Shown: piece after piece, positions 19,268-29,756 of the stretch | How the letters are laid out: every line of letters begins with the position of its first letter | Numbering within the stretch: the first letter of the stretch is position 1 | NCBI RefSeq assembly: GCF_022647325.1 | Contig: NZ_CP071405.1 | Span: 2,976,001 to 3,040,000, forward strand | Length of the DNA: 64,000 nt | DNA from: Pantoea deleyi | GTDB taxonomy: Bacteria > Pseudomonadota > Gammaproteobacteria > Enterobacterales > Enterobacteriaceae | Direction of reading: 5' to 3' | The notes under the pieces: generated by a model | What the model was told of the DNA's origin: nothing | The model's input: only the letters and a program-made list of their open reading frames with translations | Databases searched by the model: none | Translations under genes and position numbers: made by a program

Positions 19268-21250
19268 ATGTTCGGAAAATTAACACTGGATGCAGTGCCG
19301 TACCATGAGCCGATTATCATGGTCACGGTCGTCGCTATCATCTTAGGTGGTCTGGCGCTGGTCGCTGCGCTCACCTATTTTGGTAAGTGGAAATATCTGT
19401 GGTCTGAATGGCTGACGTCAGTCGACCACAAACGCCTGGGTATCATGTATGTCATCATGGCGTTCGTCATGCTGCTGCGTGGTTTCGCTGATGCCATCAT
19501 GATGCGTACCCAACAGGTAATGGCTTCGGCCGGTGAAGCGGGCATTCTGCCACCGCACCACTACGACCAGATCTTTACCGCGCACGGCGTGATTATGATC
19601 TTCTTCGTGGCGATGCCTTTCGTGGTTGGCCTGATGAACATCGCCGTTCCGTTGCAGATTGGTGCACGTGACGTTGCGTTCCCGTTCCTGAACAACCTGA
19701 GCTTCTGGTTTACTGCGGTCGGTGTGATCCTGGTTAACATTTCTCTGGGTGTGGGCGAGTTCGCACAGACCGGCTGGCTGGCGTATCCGCCGCTATCCGG
19801 CGCGGAGTACAGTCCCGGCGTCGGGGTCGATTACTGGATCTGGAGCCTTCAGCTCTCAGGTATTGGTACGACCTTAACCGGTATTAACTTCTTCGTGACC
19901 ATCCTGAAGATGCGTGCGCCAGGCATGAGCCTGTTCAAAATGCCGGTCTTCACCTGGACCGCACTGTGCACCAACGTCCTGATCATCGCTGCGTTCCCGG
20001 TTCTGACCGTGACCCTGGCGCTGCTGACGCTTGATCGTTATCTCGGCTTCCATTTCTTCACCAATGAAATGGGCGGGAACATGATGATGTACGTCAACCT
20101 GATCTGGGTCTGGGGCCATCCGGAAGTGTATATCCTGGTACTGCCGGTGTTTGGTGTGTTCGCAGAAATTACCGCGACCTTCTCCAAAAAACGTCTGTTC
20201 GGTTATACCTCTCTGGTCTGGGCGACCATCGCCATCACCGTTCTGTCGTTCATCGTCTGGCTGCACCACTTCTTCACCATGGGTGCGGGTGCCAACGTTA
20301 ACGCCTTCTTCGGTATCATGACGATGATCATCGCGATTCCGACCGGGGTTAAAATCTTTAACTGGCTGTTCACCATGTACCAGGGCCGCATTCAGATGCA
20401 CTCTGCCATGCTGTGGACCGTTGGCTTCCTGGTAACCTTCTCTGTCGGGGGTATGACCGGTGTTCTGCTGGCCGTTCCGGGTGCTGACTTTATTCTGCAC
20501 AACAGCCTGTTCCTGATTGCGCACTTCCATAACGTTATTATCGGTGGTGTGGTCTTCGGTTGTATGGCGGGTGTGACCTACTGGTTCCCGAAAGCGTTCG
20601 GCTTTACCCTGAACGAAACCTGGGGCAAGCGCGCATTCTGGTTCTGGATTATCGGCTTCTTCGTTGCCTTTATGCCGCTGTACGCACTGGGCTTCATGGG
20701 TATGACCCGTCGTCTGAGCCAGAACATCGATCCACAGTTCCACCCTCTGCTGGTCGTGGCTGCGGTCGGTGCAGGTCTGATTGCACTGGGTATCCTGTGT
20801 CAGCTGACCATGTTCTATGTCTCGGTACGTGATCGTCATCAGAACCGTGACCTGACCGGTGACCCGTGGGGCGGTCGTACGCTGGAGTGGGCAACCTCTT
20901 CACCACCACCGTTCTATAACTTTGCTGTTATCCCACATGTGCATGAGCGCGACGCGTTCTGGGAAATGAAAGAGAAAGGCGAAGCGTACAAACAGCCGGC
21001 ATCGTACGAAGAGATTCATATGCCGAAAAACAGCGGTGCTGCTATCGTCATCTGCGCATTCGCAACGGTAATGGGTTTCGCGCTGATCTGGCATATCTGG
21101 TGGATGGCGGGTCTTTCATTCCTCGGCATGATCGTTACCTGGATCGTGAAGAGCTTCGACGAAGACGTGGATTACTACGTTCCGGTTGCTGAAGTTCAGA
21201 AGATTGAAAACCAGCACTTTGACGAAATCAGCAAAGCAGGTCTGAAATAA
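19268..21250 (+). CDS. cyoB: Cytochrome bo3 ubiquinol oxidase subunit I
   Basis: This 660-residue heme-copper oxidase catalytic subunit (E. coli 663) has about 15 transmembrane helices. It carries the heme ligand His in [11 protein letters not shown], the CuB/cross-linked Tyr motif [12 protein letters not shown], the CuB histidine pair WLHHFF, and the heme o/b histidines in [12 protein letters not shown]. It oxidises ubiquinol, reduces O2 to water and pumps protons. Its stop overlaps the cyoC start by one base. Confidence 0.98.
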   Translation: MFGKLTLDAVPYHEPIIMVTVVAIILGGLALVAALTYFGKWKYLWSEWLTSVDHKRLGIMYVIMAFVMLLRGFADAIMMRTQQVMASAGEAGILPPHHYDQIFTAHGVIMIFFVAMPFVVGLMNIAVPLQIGARDVAFPFLNNLSFWFTAVGVILVNISLGVGEFAQTGWLAYPPLSGAEYSPGVGVDYWIWSLQLSGIGTTLTGINFFVTILKMRAPGMSLFKMPVFTWTALCTNVLIIAAFPVLTVTLALLTLDRYLGFHFFTNEMGGNMMMYVNLIWVWGHPEVYILVLPVFGVFAEITATFSKKRLFGYTSLVWATIAITVLSFIVWLHHFFTMGAGANVNAFFGIMTMIIAIPTGVKIFNWLFTMYQGRIQMHSAMLWTVGFLVTFSVGGMTGVLLAVPGADFILHNSLFLIAHFHNVIIGGVVFGCMAGVTYWFPKAFGFTLNETWGKRAFWFWIIGFFVAFMPLYALGFMGMTRRLSQNIDPQFHPLLVVAAVGAGLIALGILCQLTMFYVSVRDRHQNRDLTGDPWGGRTLEWATSSPPPFYNFAVIPHVHERDAFWEMKEKGEAYKQPASYEEIHMPKNSGAAIVICAFATVMGFALIWHIWWMAGLSFLGMIVTWIVKSFDEDVDYYVPVAEVQKIENQHFDEISKAGLK

Positions 21251-21867
21251 TGTCAACTGAAACTCTGATTAAACATCACCACGACGCCCATGCGGAGCAT
21301 GGGCATCACGATGCAGGAGCCAATAAAGTCTTTGGCTTCTGGATCTACCTGATGAGTGACTGCATTATCTTCGCAACCCTGTTTGCGACCTATGCTGTCA
21401 TGGTCAACAACACTGCCGGTGGCCCGGCAGGTAAAGATATCTTTGAGCTGCCATTTGTTCTGGTAGAAACCGCCCTGCTGCTGCTGAGTTCCATCACTTA
21501 CGGCATGGCTGTTATCTCCATGAACAAGGAGCAAAAAGGGGCCGTTATCGGCTGGCTGGCGCTGACCTTCCTGTTCGGTCTGGGCTTCATCGGGATGGAA
21601 ATCTATGAATTCCATCACCTGATTGCCGAAGGCTTTGGCCCGGATCGCAGCGGCTTCCTGTCTGGCTTCTTTACGCTGGTGGGTACCCACGGTCTGCACG
21701 TGACCTCCGGTCTGATCTGGATGCTGGTACTGATGTTCCAGATCTCCAGACGTGGCCTGAACGCGACTAACCGCACCCGTATCATGTGCCTGAGCCTGTT
21801 CTGGCACTTCCTGGACGTGGTCTGGATTTGCGTCTTCACCGTTGTTTACCTGATGGGAGCCATGTAA
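21250..21867 (+). CDS. cyoC: Cytochrome bo3 ubiquinol oxidase subunit III
   Basis: This 205-residue protein has five predicted transmembrane helices and the subunit III signature [17 protein letters not shown] near the C terminus. The N terminus is His-rich ([13 protein letters not shown]). It is translationally coupled on both sides: its start overlaps the cyoB stop by one base and its stop overlaps the cyoD start. Confidence 0.97.
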   Translation: MSTETLIKHHHDAHAEHGHHDAGANKVFGFWIYLMSDCIIFATLFATYAVMVNNTAGGPAGKDIFELPFVLVETALLLLSSITYGMAVISMNKEQKGAVIGWLALTFLFGLGFIGMEIYEFHHLIAEGFGPDRSGFLSGFFTLVGTHGLHVTSGLIWMLVLMFQISRRGLNATNRTRIMCLSLFWHFLDVVWICVFTVVYLMGAM

Positions 21868-22196
21868 TGAGTCATTCTGTTAACGAACATGGCGCTTCAC
21901 ACGGTAGCGTGAAGTCCTACATGATCGGCTTCATCCTCTCTATCATCCTGACGGCGATCCCGTTCTGGATGGTAATGGATGGCAGTGCATCTCACGGTAC
22001 GATCCTTGGTGTTGTCCTGGTGTGTGCAGTGATTCAGGTGCTGGTGCACCTGGTTTACTTCCTGCACTTAGACAGCAAATCTGAGGGTGGCTGGAACATG
22101 GTAGCCATTGTCTTCTCGGCCATCATCATCCTGATTGTCGTAGTAGGCTCACTGTGGATCATGTGGAACCTCAACTACAACATGATGCCTCACTAA
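21867..22196 (+). CDS. cyoD: Cytochrome bo3 ubiquinol oxidase subunit IV
   Basis: This 109-residue protein has three transmembrane helices and the family segment [20 protein letters not shown]. The start is the ATG overlapping the cyoC stop (TAATG). A longer in-frame start at 21786 lies inside cyoC and is rejected. Subunit IV assists CuB insertion and assembly. Confidence 0.96.
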   Translation: MSHSVNEHGASHGSVKSYMIGFILSIILTAIPFWMVMDGSASHGTILGVVLVCAVIQVLVHLVYFLHLDSKSEGGWNMVAIVFSAIIILIVVVGSLWIMWNLNYNMMPH

Positions 22197-22209
22197 AGAG
22201 TCACACGTA

Positions 22210-23097
22210 ATGTTTAAGCAATACCTGCAAGTTACAAAACCAGGAATTATTTTCGGGAATTTAATTTCTGTGATCGGCGGATTCCTGTTGGCCTCCAAAG
22301 GCAACACGGATTACGCCCTGTTTCTCATCACCCTGGTGGGCGTGTCACTGGTGGTTGCATCCGGTTGTGTTTTCAACAACGTGATCGACCGCGACATCGA
22401 CATCAAGATGGAGAGAACCAGGAATCGGGTGCTGGTAAAAGGCCTTATCTCCGCGAAAGTAAGCCTGGTTTACGCCACTGTGTTGGGTATTGCTGGCTTT
22501 GCGTTGCTCTACTTCGGTGCTAATCCGCTGGCCATGTGGCTGGCGGTGATGGGCTTCGTGGTTTACGTGGGCATTTACAGCCTCTACATGAAGCGTCACT
22601 CCGTTTACGGCACGCTGATTGGCAGTCTGTCGGGCGCTGCGCCGCCGGTTATCGGCTACTGCGCTGTCTCCAACCAGTTTGATGCAGGCGCATTAATCCT
22701 GCTGGCGATCTTCAGCCTATGGCAGATGCCGCATTCGTACGCGATTGCCATCTTCCGCTTTAAAGATTACCAGGCCGCGAACATCCCGGTTCTGCCGGTG
22801 GTGAAAGGCATCTCGGTGGCTAAAAATCATATTACGCTCTATATCCTGGCGTTTATGATTGCCACGCTGATGCTGACGCTGGGCGGTTATGCGGGCTACA
22901 AATATCTGGTGGTGGCCGCTGCGGTCAGCGTCTGGTGGCTGGGCATGGCCCTGTCGGGTTATAAAACGGCAGATGACCGTGTCTGGGCGCGTAAACTGTT
23001 TGTCTTCTCTATCGTCACCATCACCGCGCTGAGCGTGATGATGTCGGTCGATTCGATGGCACCGGTGTCGAAGGACCTGCTGACTTACGTCTGGTAA
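22210..23097 (+). CDS. cyoE: Protoheme IX farnesyltransferase (heme O synthase)
   Basis: This 295-residue UbiA-family prenyltransferase has nine predicted helices and the Asp-rich motif [15 protein letters not shown] near residue 55-68. It makes heme O from heme B and farnesyl diphosphate for the high-spin site of CyoB. It is the last gene of the operon, followed by a terminator. Farnesyl diphosphate comes from IspA, whose gene lies about 6 kb away. Confidence 0.97.
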   Translation: MFKQYLQVTKPGIIFGNLISVIGGFLLASKGNTDYALFLITLVGVSLVVASGCVFNNVIDRDIDIKMERTRNRVLVKGLISAKVSLVYATVLGIAGFALLYFGANPLAMWLAVMGFVVYVGIYSLYMKRHSVYGTLIGSLSGAAPPVIGYCAVSNQFDAGALILLAIFSLWQMPHSYAIAIFRFKDYQAANIPVLPVVKGISVAKNHITLYILAFMIATLMLTLGGYAGYKYLVVAAAVSVWWLGMALSGYKTADDRVWARKLFVFSIVTITALSVMMSVDSMAPVSKDLLTYVW

Positions 23098-23116
23098 TCA
23101 GCACCGAAAAGGCATG

Positions 23117-23150
23117 AAAAGGGCGCGATTTTCGCGCCCTTTCTTTTTGT
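23117..23150 (+). terminator. Intrinsic terminator of cyoABCDE
   Basis: GGGCGCGA/TCGCGCCC forms an 8-bp stem with a 3-nt loop, followed by TTTCTTTTTGTT. It begins 24 bp past the cyoE stop. Confidence 0.88.
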
Positions 23151-23229
23151 TACCACTGCTTAAAAACTATTGTTTTACCCGCCCTGCCCCGCCCCCTAGA
23201 ATAAATGCAGCACATTAACAGAGGTTGGA

Positions 23230-24594
23230 ATGAACGATAATAAAATGACTCCGGTGGAGCTGCGTGCCACATGGGGCCTCGGTACGGTCTTTTCCCTGCG
23301 AATGCTGGGAATGTTTATGGTCCTGCCGGTACTGACCACTTATGGCATGGCATTACAGGGTGCGAGTGAAGCCTTGATCGGCCTGGCAATTGGCATTTAT
23401 GGCCTCGCCCAGGCGATATTTCAGATCCCTTTTGGTCTGCTTTCCGATCGCATCGGGCGTAAGCCGCTGATCGTTGGCGGGCTGTTGCTGTTTGTTCTGG
23501 GCAGCGTGATCGCTGCCAGCACCGACTCTATCTGGGGCATTATTCTGGGTCGTGCGCTCCAGGGCTCAGGCGCGATTGCTGCGGCCGTGATGGCCCTCCT
23601 CTCCGATTTAACCCGTGAGCAGAACCGCACCAAGGCGATGGCGTTTATCGGCATCAGTTTTGGCATCACCTTCGCGATCGCGATGGTCGTTGGTCCGGTG
23701 GTGACGCACGCGCTGGGTCTGCATGCGCTGTTCTGGATGATTGCGATTCTGGCCTCGCTGGGTATCGTGATCACGCTGCTGGTGGTGCCTTCCGCCTCCC
23801 ACCATGTTTTGAACCGCGAGTCCGGCATGGTGAAAGGCAGCTTCCGCAAAGTGCTGGCGAATCCGCGTCTGGTGAAGCTGAACATCGGGATTTTCTGCCT
23901 GCACGTTCTGCTGATGTCGAGCTTTGTGGCCCTGCCGGGTCAGTTTGAGCAGGCGGGCTTCCCGGCGCCCGAACACTGGAAGGTCTATCTCACCACCATG
24001 CTGATCGCCTTTGCCGGCGTGGTGCCGTTCATCATCTATGCCGAAGTGAAGCGCCGCATGAAGCGGGTCTTTGTCGGCTGCGTCGGGATGATCGTCATCG
24101 CCGAAATCGTGCTCTGGGGCGCAGAAGGCCATTTCTGGACGCTGGTGCTGGGTGTTCAGCTCTTCTTCTTCGCCTTTAACCTGATGGAGGCGATTCTGCC
24201 TTCGCTGATCAGTAAAGAGTCGCCGGCGGGCTACAAAGGCACGGCGATGGGGATCTACTCCACCAGCCAGTTCCTGGGCGTCGCGGTGGGCGGCAGCATG
24301 GGCGGCTGGGTCTTCGGGCATTTCGATGCGCAGACCGTCTTCATGGTTGGCGCGATGGTGGCGGCGGCCTGGCTGTTTGTCAGCATGACGATGCAGGAGC
24401 CGCCTTATGTCAGCAGCCTGCGCATCGTGCTGAGCGACGCGGCACTGGCCGTGCCGAATCTGGAGCAGCGTCTGAAAGCGCAGCCGGGGGTGAACGCCGT
24501 GTTTATCGTGCCGGAAGAGAAAAGCGCCTACATCAAAATTGACAGCAAGGTCACCAGCCGTCCGGAGCTGGAGGCGCTGCTGGGCAGTTGCTGA
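23230..24594 (+). CDS. yajR: MFS transporter YajR
   Basis: This 454-residue major facilitator with twelve transmembrane helices has motif A GLLSDRIGRKPLI near residue 72. A C-terminal soluble extension of about 65 residues (about 390-454) corresponds to the ferredoxin-like YAM domain known in E. coli YajR. The natural substrate is unknown. It lies downstream of cyoE as in E. coli but has its own start region after the operon terminator. Confidence 0.93.
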   Translation: MNDNKMTPVELRATWGLGTVFSLRMLGMFMVLPVLTTYGMALQGASEALIGLAIGIYGLAQAIFQIPFGLLSDRIGRKPLIVGGLLLFVLGSVIAASTDSIWGIILGRALQGSGAIAAAVMALLSDLTREQNRTKAMAFIGISFGITFAIAMVVGPVVTHALGLHALFWMIAILASLGIVITLLVVPSASHHVLNRESGMVKGSFRKVLANPRLVKLNIGIFCLHVLLMSSFVALPGQFEQAGFPAPEHWKVYLTTMLIAFAGVVPFIIYAEVKRRMKRVFVGCVGMIVIAEIVLWGAEGHFWTLVLGVQLFFFAFNLMEAILPSLISKESPAGYKGTAMGIYSTSQFLGVAVGGSMGGWVFGHFDAQTVFMVGAMVAAAWLFVSMTMQEPPYVSSLRIVLSDAALAVPNLEQRLKAQPGVNAVFIVPEEKSAYIKIDSKVTSRPELEALLGSC

Positions 24595-24686
24595 CTGCGG
24601 AACGGTATTGTGGCGATAGCCGCCCTTTTCGCTGAGCGGCCGGATCGGCAAGTCCCCCATCCCCAGAGACACGCCCCTGACGACAA

Positions 24687-24716
24687 CAAAAAACCCGGCC
24701 TGCGCCGGGTTTCTTT
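24687..24716. terminator. Bidirectional terminator between yajR and yajQ
   Basis: AACCCGGC/GCCGGGTT forms a hairpin flanked by an A-run on the left and TTTCTTT on the right, in the convergent gap. It can serve yajR (+) and yajQ (-). Confidence 0.8.
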
Positions 24717-24757
24717 ACTGCACAGCCTGCGTAGTGATCGCGCGCAGCCTTCTCCGC

Positions 24758-25249
24758 TTAATCGCGGAAGTTTTTAAACTGGAACGGCTGCCCCAGATTG
24801 CTGCCGCGCACGATAGCCATCGCACTCTGCAAATCATCACGCGCTTTACCGGTCACACGCAGCGCTTCGCCCTGAATCTGCGTCTGCACTTTCAGCTTGC
24901 TGTCTTTGATCAGCTTCACCAGCTTCTTCGCGACATCGCTTTCAATGCCTTTTTTCAGTTTCGCCTCGACCGTCCAGCTCTTACCGCTGTGCTCAATCTC
25001 TTCCGGCACCTCTAAGGCACCGCCTTCAATCCCGCGCTTCAGCAGTTTCTCACGCAGAATATCGACCAGCTGCTTAACCTGAAAGTCGGACTCGCTGGTG
25101 ATTTTAATGGTTTCATTCTTTTCGTTGAGCTCAAACTCGGCGCTCACGTTGCGGAAATCGAAGCGGGTCGACACTTCACGGTTGGCATTCTCCACCGCAT
25201 TGCGAATTTCCTGCAGATCGACTTCTGAAACGATATCGAAAGATGGCAT
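24758..25249 (-). CDS. yajQ: Nucleotide-binding protein YajQ (UPF0234)
   Basis: This 163-residue protein of the YajQ family begins [22 protein letters not shown]. It has two ferredoxin-like RNP folds and family motifs TRFDFR and [12 protein letters not shown]. Homologues bind cyclic di-GMP or nucleotides; in Xanthomonas the homologue is a c-di-GMP effector. The ATG at 25249 gives the canonical N terminus; 11 extra in-frame codons upstream are not conserved. It is divergent from panE. Confidence 0.94.
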   Translation of the reverse strand: MPSFDIVSEVDLQEIRNAVENANREVSTRFDFRNVSAEFELNEKNETIKITSESDFQVKQLVDILREKLLKRGIEGGALEVPEEIEHSGKSWTVEAKLKKGIESDVAKKLVKLIKDSKLKVQTQIQGEALRVTGKARDDLQSAMAIVRGSNLGQPFQFKNFRD

Positions 25250-25384
25250 CTCTTCTTCTCCTGACGCTAAAGTGACATGCATAATACGCGTCTTAGGGTG
25301 CTAAATAAAATCAGGCTGCACACAACGCTATAATAAGGGTGTGACAGCAAATAACAGATGGATAGCCCGCCAGCGGGAGGCAGT

Positions 25385-26305
25385 ATGAAAATTACCGTGT
25401 TAGGTTGCGGCGCACTGGGTCAGGTCTGGCTGACAGCGCTTGCCCGCCAGGGACATGAAGTGCAGGGATGGTTGCGGGTGCCGCAGCCCTACTGCTCGGC
25501 AAACGTGATCGATCCGCAGGGCACGATCTCAAATCGCACGTTTATCGCCAACGATCCGCTGTTTCTGGCGGAAAGCCAGCTCCTGCTGGTCACGCTTAAA
25601 GCGCCGCAGGTCTCGCCCGCCGTCAAAAACCTGGAGAGCATTCTGCCGGAGAACTGCCCGGTGCTGCTGCTGCATAACGGCATGGGCACGCTGGAGGAGC
25701 TGAAAGGGCTGACGCAGCCGCTGCTGCGCGGCGTGACGACCCATGCCGCCATGCGCGATGGCACCGTCATCAAACATATTGCCAGCGGCATCACCCACAT
25801 CGGCCCCGGCAACCGCAAGAGTGCCGCCTACAGCGACCTGGCCGATATCCTGCACCCTGCCCTGCCCGACGTGGCCTGGCATGACAATATCCGGGCGGCC
25901 TGCTGGCGTAAGCTGGCCGTTAACTGCATTATCAATCCGCTGAGCGTGGAGTATGCGTGCCAGAACGGCGCCCTGCGCGCTTATCCGGCGCAGATCGCGC
26001 AACTCTGCGAAGAGATCAGCTGGGTAATGGAGCGTGAAGGCCAGAGCATCGCCAGCGAAAGTCTGCAGGACATTATCTTCGACGTGATTGAAAGCACCGC
26101 GGCCAACACCTCTTCGATGCTGCAGGACGTGCGCGCCCAGCGGCTCACTGAAATCGACTATATCAGTGGTTTTCTGCTGCGCCGCGCCCGGACGCACGGC
26201 CTGGTGCTGACGGAAAACAGCCGTCTGTATGACATGATTAAACGCAAGGAGTCTCATTATGAGCGCGAACGCATCGGTGCTGGTCTGCCTGGCACATGGC
26301 AGTGA
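25385..26305 (+). CDS. panE: 2-dehydropantoate 2-reductase PanE
   Basis: This 306-residue NADPH-dependent ketopantoate reductase acts in the pantothenate pathway. The Rossmann motif is GCGALGQVW (about residues 7-15), and the catalytic Lys lies in [16 protein letters not shown] (about 176). The ATG at 25385 is preceded by GGGAGG; an in-frame ATG at 25358 lacks such a site. Its last 47 bp overlap the yajL start. Confidence 0.96.
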   Translation: MKITVLGCGALGQVWLTALARQGHEVQGWLRVPQPYCSANVIDPQGTISNRTFIANDPLFLAESQLLLVTLKAPQVSPAVKNLESILPENCPVLLLHNGMGTLEELKGLTQPLLRGVTTHAAMRDGTVIKHIASGITHIGPGNRKSAAYSDLADILHPALPDVAWHDNIRAACWRKLAVNCIINPLSVEYACQNGALRAYPAQIAQLCEEISWVMEREGQSIASESLQDIIFDVIESTAANTSSMLQDVRAQRLTEIDYISGFLLRRARTHGLVLTENSRLYDMIKRKESHYERERIGAGLPGTWQ

Positions 26306-26855
26306 AGAAACCGAAGCCGTCACCACCCTCGACCTGCTGGTCCGGGCCGGAATCAGGGTCGTCACCGCCAGCGTCGAAAGCGATGGCAGCCGGGAGATCG
26401 TCTGCTCGCGCGGTGTGCGTCTGCTGGCTGACGTCACGCTGGTCGAGGTCGCCGACAACGATTTCGCCGCGATTGTCCTGCCCGGCGGCCTCAAAGGTGC
26501 TGAAACCTTTCGCGACAGCCCGCTGCTGGTCGAAACGGTGCGTCAGTTTCACCTCAACGAGAAAATCGTCGCCGCGATCTGCGCCGCCGCAGGCACGGTG
26601 CTGATCCCGCACGACCTTTTCCCGATCGGCAACATGACCGGTTTTCCTGGCTTAAAAGAGACGATTCCGGCGGAAAAGTGGATGGAGCGTCGCGTCGTCT
26701 GGGATCCGCGCGTCAACCTGCTGACCAGCCAGGGGCCGGGCACGGCGATGGATTTTGCGCTGAAGCTGATCGATCTGCTGGCGGGAAAAGAGAAAGCGCG
26801 CGAGGTTGCGGCACAGCTGGTGCTGGCCCCCGGCATTTACGACTATCAGGCCTGA
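26259..26855 (+). CDS. yajL: Protein deglycase/chaperone YajL (DJ-1 family)
   Basis: This 198-residue DJ-1/PfpI-family protein has the reactive-cysteine elbow [11 protein letters not shown] (Cys near 107) and the acidic residue in [10 protein letters not shown]. Homologues protect against oxidative and glycation damage; the deglycase activity is debated. The start at 26259 has AAGGAG seven bases upstream, so the 47-bp overlap with panE is probably real rather than a mis-called start, and suggests coupling. Confidence 0.94.
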   Translation: MSANASVLVCLAHGSEETEAVTTLDLLVRAGIRVVTASVESDGSREIVCSRGVRLLADVTLVEVADNDFAAIVLPGGLKGAETFRDSPLLVETVRQFHLNEKIVAAICAAAGTVLIPHDLFPIGNMTGFPGLKETIPAEKWMERRVVWDPRVNLLTSQGPGTAMDFALKLIDLLAGKEKAREVAAQLVLAPGIYDYQA

Positions 26856-26874
26856 ACCCGGCCGTTCCGGTGAC

Positions 26875-26906
26875 GCCAGTCAGCCCTGAGCAGGCCTGAC
26901 TGGCGA
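26875..26906. other. Inverted repeat between convergent yajL and thiI
   Basis: GCCAGTCAG/CTGACTGGC forms a 9-bp stem around a 12-nt loop, 20 bp past yajL and just before the thiI stop. There is no T-tract on either side, so it is only a possible transcript-end structure. Confidence 0.35.
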
Positions 26907-26914
26907 CGCGCCGC

Positions 26915-28363
26915 TTACGGCCGGTAGACTTTGACGTTCTTAAAGCCCTGCTCATGCAGGTAGAGCGCCTGAAGACGGCTCATCACACCGCGATCGCAAT
27001 AGAGCAGCCAGGTGCGGTTCTGATCAAGATTGCCAAACTGAGTGCTGAGTTTATAGAACGGCAGCGACTTCACTTCCGTGGCGTTCAGCTCCAGCGGATT
27101 CTCTTCCTGCTCGTCGATGGCGCGGATATCCAGCACCACATCGTTTTCACTCAGCAGGGCGACGGTTTCCACCTCTACCACTTCCTCTTCGGTCTGCTCA
27201 GCGATGGTACGGATATCGACGTTGGTCGCCTCTTCCACCACCCGATCCAGAATGGTGAAGTCGAAATTCTGCTCTTCGGCCTCAATCTTCGCCTTCACCG
27301 CTTTCACCGTCGGGCTTTTCGAGATCACGCCACAATATTCCGGCATGGTGCTGGCAAAATCTTCGGTGCCGATCTCACGGGCAATCCGGATGATGTGCTC
27401 TTTATCGTGCGAGATCAGGGGACGCAGAATCAGCGTATCGGACGCATTATCAATCAGACGCAGATTGGTCAGCGTCTGGCTCGAAACCTGACCGACCGCT
27501 TCACCGGTGACCAGCGCCTGCACGCCGTAGCGCTCTGCAATCGTCGAGGCGGCGCGCACCATCATGCGCTTCAGCACCACGCCCATCTGCCCGTCATCCA
27601 CTTTTTCCAGGATCTCGCCCACTACCGGCTCGAAATTGATGGCCACGAAGCGCACGCGGTGTGAACGGCCAAAGCGATTCCACAGATAGTGTGCCACCTG
27701 ACGGACGCCGATCTCATGCGCGGCACCGCCAAGGTTGAAGAAGCAGTAGTGTACGCGGCTGCCACGGCGCAGCAGCATGTAGCTGGAGACGCCGGAGTCA
27801 AACCCTCCGGAAATCAGCGACAGCACATCTTCCTGCGTCCCGATCGGGAAGCCGCCCAGGCCTTCGTAGCGCGCGGTAACCAGCGTCAGGCGGTTCTCTT
27901 CGACCTCAAGATGAACCGTGACTTCCGGGTTTTTTAGCTGCACGCGGGCGCTTTCAATGTGCTGATTCAGACCGCCGCCGACATAACGCTCCACATCCTG
28001 CGAACTGAAGCTATGCTTACCACGGCGTTTTACACGTACGCAGAAGCTCTTTCCTTCGAGACTGTCGCGATACTGCGCCAGCGTCTGTTCGAAGATGTGA
28101 TGGACGTCGGTGTACTCACGATCTTCGACCGCTAAAACGTGATGGATCCCCGGAATGCGCGTCAGCTCATCGGGAATAATGTCCCGCAGCGCCGGATTTT
28201 TTGACCGCACTTCAATGTGATCCCAGAAACGCACAACGGCGATATCGTCGCTCACGGTTTTCAGGACGTTACGGATATTGCTGGCAAGAATCTTGATAAA
28301 GCGCAAACGCACCGACTGACTCTTGATGGTGATTTCAGGAAATAACTTGATGATAAACTTCAT
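26915..28363 (-). CDS. thiI: tRNA 4-thiouridine sulfurtransferase ThiI
   Basis: This 482-residue enzyme is shared by s4U8 tRNA modification and thiamine thiazole synthesis. It has an NFLD/THUMP region (about 1-165), a PP-loop SGGFDS near 188, Cys near 344 in EYCGVIS, and a C-terminal rhodanese domain with Cys456 in YCDRGVMS that carries the persulfide. Both catalytic cysteines are present. It is divergent from xseB across 232 bp; thiL, another thiamine gene, is about 5 kb away. Confidence 0.97.
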   Translation of the reverse strand: MKFIIKLFPEITIKSQSVRLRFIKILASNIRNVLKTVSDDIAVVRFWDHIEVRSKNPALRDIIPDELTRIPGIHHVLAVEDREYTDVHHIFEQTLAQYRDSLEGKSFCVRVKRRGKHSFSSQDVERYVGGGLNQHIESARVQLKNPEVTVHLEVEENRLTLVTARYEGLGGFPIGTQEDVLSLISGGFDSGVSSYMLLRRGSRVHYCFFNLGGAAHEIGVRQVAHYLWNRFGRSHRVRFVAINFEPVVGEILEKVDDGQMGVVLKRMMVRAASTIAERYGVQALVTGEAVGQVSSQTLTNLRLIDNASDTLILRPLISHDKEHIIRIAREIGTEDFASTMPEYCGVISKSPTVKAVKAKIEAEEQNFDFTILDRVVEEATNVDIRTIAEQTEEEVVEVETVALLSENDVVLDIRAIDEQEENPLELNATEVKSLPFYKLSTQFGNLDQNRTWLLYCDRGVMSRLQALYLHEQGFKNVKVYRP

Positions 28364-28595
28364 GGCGACACAGCTTCGTTGGGCAAATAAGTGCTAAAAC
28401 AGGCAGCACTTAGCTGGTAAAATCACAAAATTGCGGGCTGCAAGGCGCAACCGCATCCGAGGCGCGGGAGTATATCACCTTTGTCAGGTGACTGCTTCTT
28501 CATCAGCCGCCGCATTGATTATTTTGCTAATCATAGGGTCTCAGCTACCATGACCGATTGCGAGATAATGTCCCAACCGTGAGTCGACACGAAAT

Positions 28596-28838
28596 ATGCC
28601 GAAAAAAGCCGAACAGCCAGCCAGCTTTGAAACGTCATTGCAGCAGCTGGAGCAGATTGTCAGCCGTCTGGAAAGTGGTGAACTGCCGCTGGAAGAAGCC
28701 CTGAATGAGTTTGAGCGCGGCGTTCAGCTGGCGCGCACCGGCCAGCAGACGCTGCAGCAGGCTGAACAGCGCGTCCGTATTCTGCTGAACGACGACAAAG
28801 ACGCCGATCTCACTGCTTTCACGCCGGAAAACAACTAA
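28596..28838 (+). CDS. xseB: Exodeoxyribonuclease VII small subunit
   Basis: This 80-residue helical protein has the family core [24 protein letters not shown]; several XseB chains wrap around the large subunit XseA. It is the first gene of the xseB-ispA-dxs operon, and its stop overlaps the ispA start (TAATG). Confidence 0.95.
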   Translation: MPKKAEQPASFETSLQQLEQIVSRLESGELPLEEALNEFERGVQLARTGQQTLQQAEQRVRILLNDDKDADLTAFTPENN

Positions 28839-29737
28839 TGGATTTTGCCCGCTTACTCGACGATCGTCAGCAGCAGGTTAACGCCGCGCTGACGCGTTTT
28901 ATAGAGCCACTTCCTTTTCAGAGTTCTCCTCTGGTGAATGCCATGCATTATGGGGCATTATTAGGCGGTAAACGCCTGCGTCCTTTTCTGGTCTACGCTA
29001 CCGGCGAAATGCTCCACGCCGATCCGGCGAGTCTGGATGCGCCCGCTGCCGCGGTTGAATGCATTCATGCGTACTCTCTGATTCATGACGATCTCCCTGC
29101 GATGGATGATGATGCACTGCGTCGCGGGCAGCCAACCTGTCACATTAAATATGGCGAAGACACCGCGATTCTGGCGGGCGACGCCCTGCAGACGCTGGCC
29201 TTTTCTATTCTGGCCGATGAAGCGATGCCCGGTGTCAGCGTGGAATATCGTCTGAAGATGCTCTCCGAACTGGCTCAGGCCAGCGGCGTGGCCGGAATGT
29301 GTGGCGGGCAGGCACTGGATTTAGCCGCCGAAGGCAAACAGGTTGATCTCGGCCAGCTTGAGCAGATCCATCGTCACAAAACCGGCGCCCTGATCCGTTC
29401 CGCCGTGCGTCTAGGTGCCCTGGCGGCAGGCGATGCAGGCCGCGACGCACTGCCGCTGCTGGACCGCTATGCCGCAGCGATCGGTCTCGCCTTTCAGGTG
29501 CAGGACGATATTCTGGATGTGGTGGGTGACACGGCGGTGATCGGAAAACGCCAGGGTGCCGATGAGCATCTGGGAAAAAGCACCTATCCTTCATTGTTAG
29601 GCCTTGAAAATGCCCGTGCCAAAGCGCGGGATTTGTATCAGGAAGCTCTTGATGCTTTAGAAATGCTCGCTGCGCACTCTTATAACACTACAGCACTGCA
29701 GGCGCTGGCGAGCTTCATAATTGAACGCGACAAATAA
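28838..29737 (+). CDS. ispA: Farnesyl diphosphate synthase IspA
   Basis: This 299-residue E-type prenyltransferase condenses IPP with DMAPP and GPP to farnesyl diphosphate. The first Asp-rich motif [10 protein letters not shown] lies near 84-93, the second is [12 protein letters not shown] near 220, and [11 protein letters not shown] is in the N-terminal third. It overlaps xseB by one base and is followed by dxs after 19 bp. Confidence 0.97.
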   Translation: MDFARLLDDRQQQVNAALTRFIEPLPFQSSPLVNAMHYGALLGGKRLRPFLVYATGEMLHADPASLDAPAAAVECIHAYSLIHDDLPAMDDDALRRGQPTCHIKYGEDTAILAGDALQTLAFSILADEAMPGVSVEYRLKMLSELAQASGVAGMCGGQALDLAAEGKQVDLGQLEQIHRHKTGALIRSAVRLGALAAGDAGRDALPLLDRYAAAIGLAFQVQDDILDVVGDTAVIGKRQGADEHLGKSTYPSLLGLENARAKARDLYQEALDALEMLAAHSYNTTALQALASFIIERDK

Positions 29738-29756
29738 CTTCCATAATGAGTCTCTG

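Noticed and set aside
19874..20839. Open frame of 321 codons antisense to cyoB
   Set aside because: It lies wholly within a conserved heme-copper oxidase gene and has no domain features.
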